Source of the DNA: Streptomyces sp. SN-593
GTDB taxonomy: Bacteria; Actinomycetota; Actinomycetes; Streptomycetales; Streptomycetaceae
Length of the DNA: 64,000 bases
Direction: 5' to 3'
Assembly: GCF_016756395.1 (NCBI RefSeq)
Contig: NZ_AP018365.1
Coordinates: 930,001 to 994,000 of the forward strand
In this document: piece by piece, positions 59,482-64,000 of the stretch
Position numbering within the stretch: the first letter of the stretch is position 1
Layout: every line of letters starts with the position of its first letter
Position numbers and translations under genes: made by a program
The notes under the pieces: model-generated
Databases searched by the model: none
Told to the model about the DNA's origin: nothing
What the model saw: the letters and a program-made list of their open reading frames with translations, nothing else

Positions 59482-60165
59482 ATGTCGACACCCCTTTATC
59501 CCACCCGCCGCCCCGTCGGCACGCTGCGTCTGACGGACCGGGTGCCGTTCATCGCCTCATGGTCGGCGGAGACGGCCACCCAACCCGACGTCACCATGCG
59601 CCGGGGCCGGCTGGCCTATCGCGACGAGCGGCCGTGGGACCGCGACAGCAACGGCGTCCTCTGGCGGCGCGTGCCCAGCATGCCGGGCAAGGGCAGGCCC
59701 GAGTACGGCAAGGTGCACCTCCTGCGTCAGCGGCTGGCCATGGACGCGCTGCTCTGCCAGGTCTGCGGACAGCCCGCCCAGCACGGCTCCACCGCTGACG
59801 GCCTGCTGTGGCTGCTGGGGGAAGACCCCGACGACCTCACCACCTGGCCGGCCGAGATGGTGACCGGACACCCGCCGGTCTGCCTGTCCTGCGCCTGGCT
59901 GTCGGTACGCGCCTGCCCCCACCTGCGGAAGCAGTACGCCGCGGTACGGGCGCGCCGCTTCTCCCTCAGCGGCGTCCACGGCGTGCTCTACCGCCCGAGC
60001 CACCCGGCTCCCGTGCCCCACGACGTCGGCGGCCTGGACTTCGGCGACGACCGCATGCCGTGGATGCAAGCCGCGCAACTGATGATGCGCCTGGACGAGT
60101 TCACACTCGTGGACCTGGAAACCGAGTACCGCTCCCACACCGGCTCCGGTGCCCTCCCCCGGTGA
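59482..60165 (+). CDS. Unknown protein with Cys-rich metal-binding motif
   Basis: A 227-residue protein, not recognised. Cys92/Cys95 ('CQVC'), His101 and Cys134/Cys137 with Cys145 ('CLSCAWLSVRAC') suggest a bound zinc, as in treble-clef folds, but no HNH catalytic motif is seen. The N-terminal part is Arg-rich. It overlaps the next gene by 4 bp (GTGA), so the two are co-translated, and it diverges from the XRE/TPR regulator. Confidence 0.75.
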   Translation: MSTPLYPTRRPVGTLRLTDRVPFIASWSAETATQPDVTMRRGRLAYRDERPWDRDSNGVLWRRVPSMPGKGRPEYGKVHLLRQRLAMDALLCQVCGQPAQHGSTADGLLWLLGEDPDDLTTWPAEMVTGHPPVCLSCAWLSVRACPHLRKQYAAVRARRFSLSGVHGVLYRPSHPAPVPHDVGGLDFGDDRMPWMQAAQLMMRLDEFTLVDLETEYRSHTGSGALPR

Positions 60166-60413
60166 CACGCAGGCGCCCACGCATCCTCCACCACGAACCC
60201 AGCGCGGTCACCTGGGCACGCGAGAGGTGCGGACTCACCCAACGAGCCCTCGCCGAAGCCGTCGGCATCTCCGAACAGCTCATGAGCGAGATCGAGTCGG
60301 GATGGCGCAACGCCACACCCAGCAACCTCCGCAAGGTCGCCCACGTGCTCAACTGCCCAGTGGTGATGTTGGAACGCAAGCGCTTCAACGACGAGGGCGC
60401 GTCCGACCGCTAG
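60162..60413 (+). CDS. Small XRE-family helix-turn-helix protein
   Basis: An 83-residue single-domain regulator. 'ARERCGLTQRALAEAVGISEQLMSEIESGWRNATPSNLRKVA' covers the five-helix XRE domain. The start is GTG 60162 in a GTGA overlap with the upstream Cys-rich gene. Together with the divergent XRE/TPR gene it forms a small regulatory cluster beside the tRNA gene. Confidence 0.85.
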   Translation: MTRRRPRILHHEPSAVTWARERCGLTQRALAEAVGISEQLMSEIESGWRNATPSNLRKVAHVLNCPVVMLERKRFNDEGASDR

Positions 60414-60464
60414 GGCGTGTCGGGAGCATGCGAACCCCGGCCCCACAAGGTCTCGCACGAACAA

Positions 60465-60489
60465 GGGGCCGCCCGACATGGGCGGCCCC
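60465..60489 (-). terminator. Terminator of tRNA-Val copy 1
   Basis: Perfect 10-bp stem GGGGCCGCCC / GGGCGGCCCC with a 5-nt loop, 7 nt downstream of the tRNA 3' end on the minus strand, followed by TTGTTCG. Confidence 0.8.
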
Positions 60490-60496
60490 TTCGGGG

Positions 60497-60568
60497 TGGG
60501 CGATACTGGGATCGAACCAGTGACCCCTTCGGTGTGAACGAAGTGCTCTCCCGCTGAGCTAATCGCCC
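60497..60568 (-). tRNA. tRNA-Val (anticodon CAC), copy 1
   Basis: A 72-nt cloverleaf. The acceptor stem is GGGCGAT/ATCGCCC, the D-arm is GCTC-AGCGGGA-GAGC, the anticodon stem CTTCG/CGAAG has loop TTCACAC (anticodon CAC), and the T-arm is ACTGG-TTCGATC-CCAGT. CCA is not encoded. It reads GUG codons. Its 3' end faces the accessory region, the usual orientation for tRNA-associated islands, though no integrase is present here. Confidence 0.95.
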
Positions 60569-60605
60569 CGACGACGTGAACAATACAGGGCGGGCCGGGG
60601 CGGGT

Positions 60606-61067
60606 TCAAACGGGAAGCCGCGTGGCGGCGAGATGGGCGCGCAGGCCGCGGCGGCAGGACCGCATCATGGCCGCGTGGTTGGCGCGGAAGAGCGGGCGGC
60701 AGGGGACGGCCAGCAGCCGCATCAGGCGCTTGTGCACCGTGACGGCCTGCTCGAAGACGATCCGGCTGCCGTGGTCAGGAGTCGGTTGGACCGTCCAGCG
60801 CACCCAGCCGTCGAGGTCTCCGCTCAGGGCCGCTTCGAGCACCCGGGCGCCGGGGTCCTGGCGGGTGGAGCGGGCGGCGACGACGAGGTCGTACGGCAGC
60901 GCGGAGCGGAACCGCAGCACTCCGCTGACGTCGTCGGTCTGCCGGACCTCCCGGACCTGGGGCCACCAGTCCGGATACCGGTCGGGGCGTTCGAGGACGC
61001 GGTAGACGGCGTCGGGCTGCTCGTCCAGCCGCCAGGAGCTGCGGAATCGGTAGTGGCTCCAGTCCAT
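60606..61067 (-). CDS. SRPBCC-family protein (START/polyketide-cyclase-like fold)
   Basis: A 153-residue helix-grip protein. 'YRFRSSWRLDEQPDAVYRVL' is the first strand and helix, 'PDRYPDWWPQVREVRQ' the typical Trp-rich turn, and 'MRSCRRGLRAHL' lies in the long C-terminal helix that closes the cavity. The fold binds hydrophobic ligands; none can be named. It sits between the two identical tRNA-Val genes on the same strand. No strong ribosome site is seen before ATG 61067. Confidence 0.88.
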   Translation of the reverse strand: MDWSHYRFRSSWRLDEQPDAVYRVLERPDRYPDWWPQVREVRQTDDVSGVLRFRSALPYDLVVAARSTRQDPGARVLEAALSGDLDGWVRWTVQPTPDHGSRIVFEQAVTVHKRLMRLLAVPCRPLFRANHAAMMRSCRRGLRAHLAATRLPV

Positions 61068-61176
61068 GGACCCAGTGTGCGCCGCGACTTGGGCACGGGC
61101 CGCACCGGCGGCGGATCGGACCGGACCGGCGGCAGGCCGCACCGGCGGCGGGTCGGAGCAAAACCACCGCATGCGA

Positions 61177-61213
61177 AAGGTCCCGAGCCGTCGTACGGAC
61201 GGCCCGGGACCTT
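61177..61213 (-). terminator. Terminator of tRNA-Val copy 2
   Basis: A 16-bp stem with one mismatch (61177-61192 with 61198-61213, loop GTACG), 7 nt after the tRNA 3' end on the minus strand, and T-rich sequence further on. Confidence 0.75.
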
Positions 61214-61220
61214 CTCCGGG

Positions 61221-61292
61221 TGGGCGATACTGGGATCGAACCAGTGACCCCTTCGGTGTGAACGAAGTGCTCTCCCGCTGAGCTAATCGCCC
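61221..61292 (-). tRNA. tRNA-Val (anticodon CAC), copy 2
   Basis: Identical in all 72 positions to the copy at 60497-60568, same strand, about 0.65 kb away. Same cloverleaf and anticodon CAC, and CCA is not encoded. Each copy has its own terminator with a different sequence, so the two are separate transcription units or were duplicated without the terminator. Confidence 0.95.
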
Positions 61293-61696
61293 CGGCGCGT
61301 GCACCACATTACCGCACCCGGCGGACCGCTTCGGACCACCCGCCGCGCCGCGCGGCCGCAGGAGCCGCCGCCGCCCGCCACCCCCTCCGCCACGCGCCGG
61401 CCCCCACCGCCACCCACCCCCACGCACCCCACGCACCCCCACACAGACACGGCCTATCGAACGCCCGTGCGGGACACCTCCCAGCGCCGATCACTCCAAG
61501 TAGCGAGTGTGCGACTCCCGCGGACTGGCCAAACCGTCCCGAAACGGCTCCGTACGGGTCTTCCCGCTAAGCCGGACGAGGTACCAGAAGCCGCACAAAC
61601 ACCTCAGAGGGGTTTACAACGTCGCCGCAGGTGGCATGTCGATTTCGCCGACGTGCGAATCCCCGAGCGCACACTGAGCGAAAGGCCCTGGCGCTT
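61293..61696. other. 404-bp intergenic region upstream of ssgB, with C-rich tract
   Basis: No gene is supported here. The part 61377-61442 is almost G-free on the plus strand (CCCCCT, CCCCCA and CCCCA runs), so the minus strand has six or more G-runs able to form G-quadruplexes. The rest must hold the ssgB promoter. The 150 bp before ssgB are less GC-rich ('cgatttcgccgacgtgcgaa' area) and may contain it, but no consensus sigma site is clear. Confidence 0.6.
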
Positions 61697-62110
61697 ATGA
61701 ACACCACGGTCAGCTGCGAGCTGCACCTGCGCCTCGTTGTGTCGAGCGAATCCTCACTGCCCGTGCCCGCGGGCTTGCGGTACGACACGGCCGATCCGTA
61801 TGCCGTGCACGCCACCTTCCACACCGGAGCCGAAGAGACGGTCGAATGGGTGTTCGCCCGCGACCTGCTCGCCGAGGGGCTGCACCGCCCCACCGGCACC
61901 GGCGACGTCAGAGTCTGGCCGTCCCGCAGCCACGGTCAGGGCGTCGTCTGCATCGCCCTCAGCTCCCCGGAGGGCGAAGCCCTGCTCGAAGCCCCGGCGC
62001 GGGCCCTGGAGTCCTTCCTGAAGCGGACGGACGCCGCGGTCCCACCGGGCACCGAACACCGCCACTTCGATCTGGACACGGAGCTCTCGCACATCCTCGC
62101 GGAGAGCTGA
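61697..62110 (+). CDS. ssgB: Sporulation-specific cell division protein SsgB
   Basis: A 137-residue SALP-family protein, the exact SsgB length. 'MNTTVSCELHLRLVVSSESS', 'LPVPAGLRYDTADPYAVHATFH', 'VEWVFARDLLAEGLHRPTGTGDV' and 'LDTELSHILAES' match the nearly invariant SsgB sequence. SsgB, localised by SsgA, recruits FtsZ to future septation sites in aerial hyphae. An upstream in-frame extension to 61631 was rejected. A strong terminator follows. Its presence places the organism in the Streptomycetaceae or close relatives. Confidence 0.96.
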   Translation: MNTTVSCELHLRLVVSSESSLPVPAGLRYDTADPYAVHATFHTGAEETVEWVFARDLLAEGLHRPTGTGDVRVWPSRSHGQGVVCIALSSPEGEALLEAPARALESFLKRTDAAVPPGTEHRHFDLDTELSHILAES

Positions 62111-62210
62111 TCCCCGTATCCCGTACCGTCCGCGGTCGTCCTACTCGGGGGGACGCCCGGACACCGGCCGCGTCGGGCCACCACCAGCGGTCCGACGCCG
62201 CAGGCAACGG

Positions 62211-62248
62211 AGCCGCCGCCGTGGGAGGAGTCCCCCACGGCGGCGGCT
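62211..62248 (+). terminator. Terminator after ssgB
   Basis: Perfect 15-bp arms (62211-62225 and 62234-62248) with an 8-nt loop AGGAGTCC. Lies about 100 bp after ssgB and 55 bp before the CGNR gene. Confidence 0.85.
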
Positions 62249-62302
62249 CCCGCGCTAGAGTCACGGGATTCAGCCGCCGGCCACGCGGGCAGGAGCGATC
62301 CC

Positions 62303-62878
62303 GTGCTCATCAACCACGACACCAGGTGCGCGCTCGACTGCGTGGTGGACCTGGTCAACTCCGCGCCGCAGATCGAGGGCCGTGACGGCCTGGACGACGT
62401 CGCCGACCTGCGCGCCTTCGTCGAGCGGCACGACGTCAGCGACGTCGCCACGCTCGACCGCGACGACATAGCCGCCGTCCACGCGGTGCGGGAACGGTTC
62501 GCCCAGGTCTTCGCCGCGCCGGACGACCCGAGCGCCGTCTCCGTGCTCAACGAGATGATCGCCGAGGCCGGCACCACGCCCCGGCTCACCGACCACGACG
62601 GCTACGACTGGCACGTGCACTACTTCTCGCCCGGCGCCTCACTGGCCACCCACGTCGCGGCGGACTGCGGAATGGCGATCGCCTTCCTGGTGCTCGCCGG
62701 GGAACGGGAACGGCTCCGGCGCTGCGACGCCCCGACCTGCCGCCGCGCCTTCGTGGACCTCTCCCGCAACCGCTCCCGCCGGTACTGCGACAGCCGCACC
62801 TGCGGGAACCGGCTGCACGTCGCCGCGTACCGGGCCCGCCGGCGCGAGGCGGGGGAAGCCGAGCCCCTGGGGTCGTAG
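62303..62878 (+). CDS. CGNR zinc-finger (ABATE-domain) regulator
   Basis: A 191-residue protein. The N-terminal ABATE-type domain ('MLINHDTRCALDCVVDLVNS', 'LNEMIAEAGTTPRLTDHDG') is followed by a C-terminal zinc finger with Cys141, Cys146, Cys162 and Cys167. The last Cys begins the CGNR motif (167-170) and a basic helix 'RLHVAAYRARRREAG' follows. The family is thought to act as stress-related transcription factors binding DNA through CGNR. The GTG start has GGAG upstream. It follows ssgB, as in other Streptomyces. Confidence 0.92.
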   Translation: MLINHDTRCALDCVVDLVNSAPQIEGRDGLDDVADLRAFVERHDVSDVATLDRDDIAAVHAVRERFAQVFAAPDDPSAVSVLNEMIAEAGTTPRLTDHDGYDWHVHYFSPGASLATHVAADCGMAIAFLVLAGERERLRRCDAPTCRRAFVDLSRNRSRRYCDSRTCGNRLHVAAYRARRREAGEAEPLGS

Positions 62879-62996
62879 ACCGCGCGAGGCGGGCGCACAG
62901 GGCCCGGAAGACGTGGAACACCCGGCGGGCGGCACTGCGAGCGCGCCCGGACCCGGCGAGGGCGCCGCACCGGCGCAAGGACGCGGGCGGCAGGGG

Positions 62997-63653
62997 CTAC
63001 AGGGCCAGCAGGTCCCACCCGGCGCCCGCGCCGATCAGCCCCCCGACCACGCACAGGAACAGCATCAGAGGCGGCTGCGACAGCGCGTACAGGCATCCCC
63101 TGGGCTCCACGAACTCGCCCCGGCGCCGAGCGGCCCGCCTGGCCGCACGCCAGGACTGCGGCTTCGGCGGAGCGGCGGCGGGAGGGCCGGCGGGCGTGGC
63201 GGGATGCCCGGCGAGCGCCGCGGGGCCGGCGGGCGCGGCGGCGCGGCCCACGGCTTCCGAACCGCCCGATCCCGACTCGTCGGGTCCCAAACCGTCCCGT
63301 CCCCAACCGTCCGCTTCCGAACCACCCGGTTCCGACACGCCCGGCGGCCCGGGTCGTACCGGAGAACCCGGCCGGACCGGGAAGGCGGGGTGGACGGACC
63401 GGCGGGGTGCAACCGGCCGGACCGGTGTCAGGGGGGCCGCCGCCGCCTCGGGGAGGTCGGGGCGGGGCGGCGGGGCGGGGAGCAGCGCCGCGCGGACCGG
63501 CGGGGCGGGGAGCACGGGGACGGGCCGGACGACGAGCAGCGGGCCCGCGGAGTCGTCGGCGGTGAGGGTGACCAGGGCGGTGAGGGCGGAGACGGGCGGT
63601 TCGGCACGGTCCGGCCGCGGAGGGGCGATGACGTCCCCGGGGGTGGGCAGCAC
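62997..63653 (-). CDS. Pro/Gly-rich protein with C-terminal membrane anchor, unknown
   Basis: An open frame of 218 residues, not recognised. The first 160 are low-complexity Pro/Ala/Gly/Ser. The C-terminus is more structured: 'SWRAARRAARRRGEFVEPRG' (basic), then a hydrophobic segment 'PPLMLFLCVVGGLIGAGAGW' and the end 'DLLAL'. A tail-anchored topology with an extended cytosolic part is plausible. The start is doubtful (GTG 63653, no ribosome site), and the true start may be further in. The basic patch and membrane segment argue that the frame is real. Confidence 0.55.
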   Translation of the reverse strand: MLPTPGDVIAPPRPDRAEPPVSALTALVTLTADDSAGPLLVVRPVPVLPAPPVRAALLPAPPPRPDLPEAAAAPLTPVRPVAPRRSVHPAFPVRPGSPVRPGPPGVSEPGGSEADGWGRDGLGPDESGSGGSEAVGRAAAPAGPAALAGHPATPAGPPAAAPPKPQSWRAARRAARRRGEFVEPRGCLYALSQPPLMLFLCVVGGLIGAGAGWDLLAL

Positions 63654-63768
63654 ACCGCGATGATCGCGCAGCGCCGCACCCCGCGCGGCCCAACACGCGG
63701 ACTTTACAAGGGTGTTTACCTGCGTCTCGGATGCCGGGACCGACTTGCGCGACCGGCCCGGAACCGCC

Positions 63769-64000
63769 TCAGATCCCGCGGCGCTTCAAGATCTCCTCGA
63801 CGTCCGCGAAGTCCGACAGGCCGCTGTCGGAGGCGGCGCGTGAGCGCCGCCCGCCCCCGCTCAGCGCGGGGGCGGAACCGGCCGCGGGACCGGCGGCTCC
63901 GGCCACGGCGGCGGGACCGGTCGCGGCCGCGGAGGTGTCGCCGCCGCGCCGCCCGCGCCGGCCCGAGACCAGCCGCGTGATGCCGAACAGGACCGCGGAG
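63769..64000 (-). CDS. Membrane protein, C-terminal fragment
   Basis: The window cuts this gene. The visible 76 residues start with the end of a hydrophobic helix ('AVLFGITRLVSGRRG') followed by a Gly/Ala/Ser-rich linker. They end in a charged helix 'LSDFADVEEILKRRGI' and the stop. Helical tails of this kind occur at the end of several Streptomyces membrane proteins, but the family cannot be named from this piece. Confidence 0.6.
   Translation of the reverse strand, partial: SAVLFGITRLVSGRRGRRGGDTSAAATGPAAVAGAAGPAAGSAPALSGGGRRSRAASDSGLSDFADVEEILKRRGI

Noticed and set aside
63196..63663. Plus-strand Gly/Ser/Pro-rich frame at 63.2-63.7 kb
   Set aside because: The minus-strand frame ends in a basic patch plus membrane segment, whereas the plus-strand frame is entirely repetitive.

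Overview
This window reads as chromosomal DNA of a Streptomyces-type actinomycete (Streptomycetaceae). The evidence is very high G+C, frequent GTG and TTG starts, an ssgB sporulation gene, an IdeR/DmdR-type iron box, and a housekeeping gene order typical of Streptomyces. Coordinates refer to the window. No database search was run, so assignments rest on motifs and family knowledge.

1-17.3 kb: a clipped winged-helix regulator is followed by the shikimate block on the minus strand. Its order is aroE, a terminator, then aroC-aroK-aroB-aroQ with 4-bp stop/start overlaps and a P-loop ATPase after it. Upstream on the same strand lie mltG, ruvX, alaS and two small membrane-associated genes. A plus-strand STAND-type NTPase sits between these and rpsD. 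rpsD diverges from a DUF2470 (heme-type) gene across a 55-bp gap that carries an iron box. rarA follows.

17.3-46.1 kb: conserved core. It holds a VKOR gene, hisS, an MBL hydrolase, a cyclophilin-type PPIase, a DUF349 gene, relA, apt, secF-secD-yajC, ruvB-ruvA-ruvC, yebC, pdxT-pdxS and a LemA-like gene. The phosphatidylinositol mannoside block pimA-patA-pgsA comes next, then an EF-G-like GTPase, an unrecognised membrane protein, a HIT protein, a K+ channel and thrS. The pimA/patA/pgsA/HIT/thrS order matches the mycobacterial PIM locus, with two extra plus-strand genes inserted.

46.3-60.4 kb: accessory region between thrS and the tRNA-Val/ssgB segment. It contains PadR/NTF2-like, FAD-monooxygenase/TetR (split by an IS110-family element) and HxlR/NmrA-like divergent pairs. 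A three-gene cassette at 52.8-55.1 kb encodes a WXG100-like protein, a lysozyme-fold protein and a lipoprotein with a duplicated domain. I propose it as an uncharacterised ESX-type effector/partner/immunity-like module. Three apparently leaderless enzyme genes and a regulator cluster follow.

60.5-64 kb: two identical tRNA-Val(CAC) genes, each with its own terminator, flank an SRPBCC gene. After them come ssgB with a long C-rich upstream region, a CGNR zinc-finger gene, a small membrane protein and a clipped membrane-protein gene.

The points most worth a second look are the 52.8-55.1 kb cassette, the structured leader of the IS110 element (candidate bridge RNA), the iron box shared with rpsD, and the operator-like repeats in the divergent promoters.
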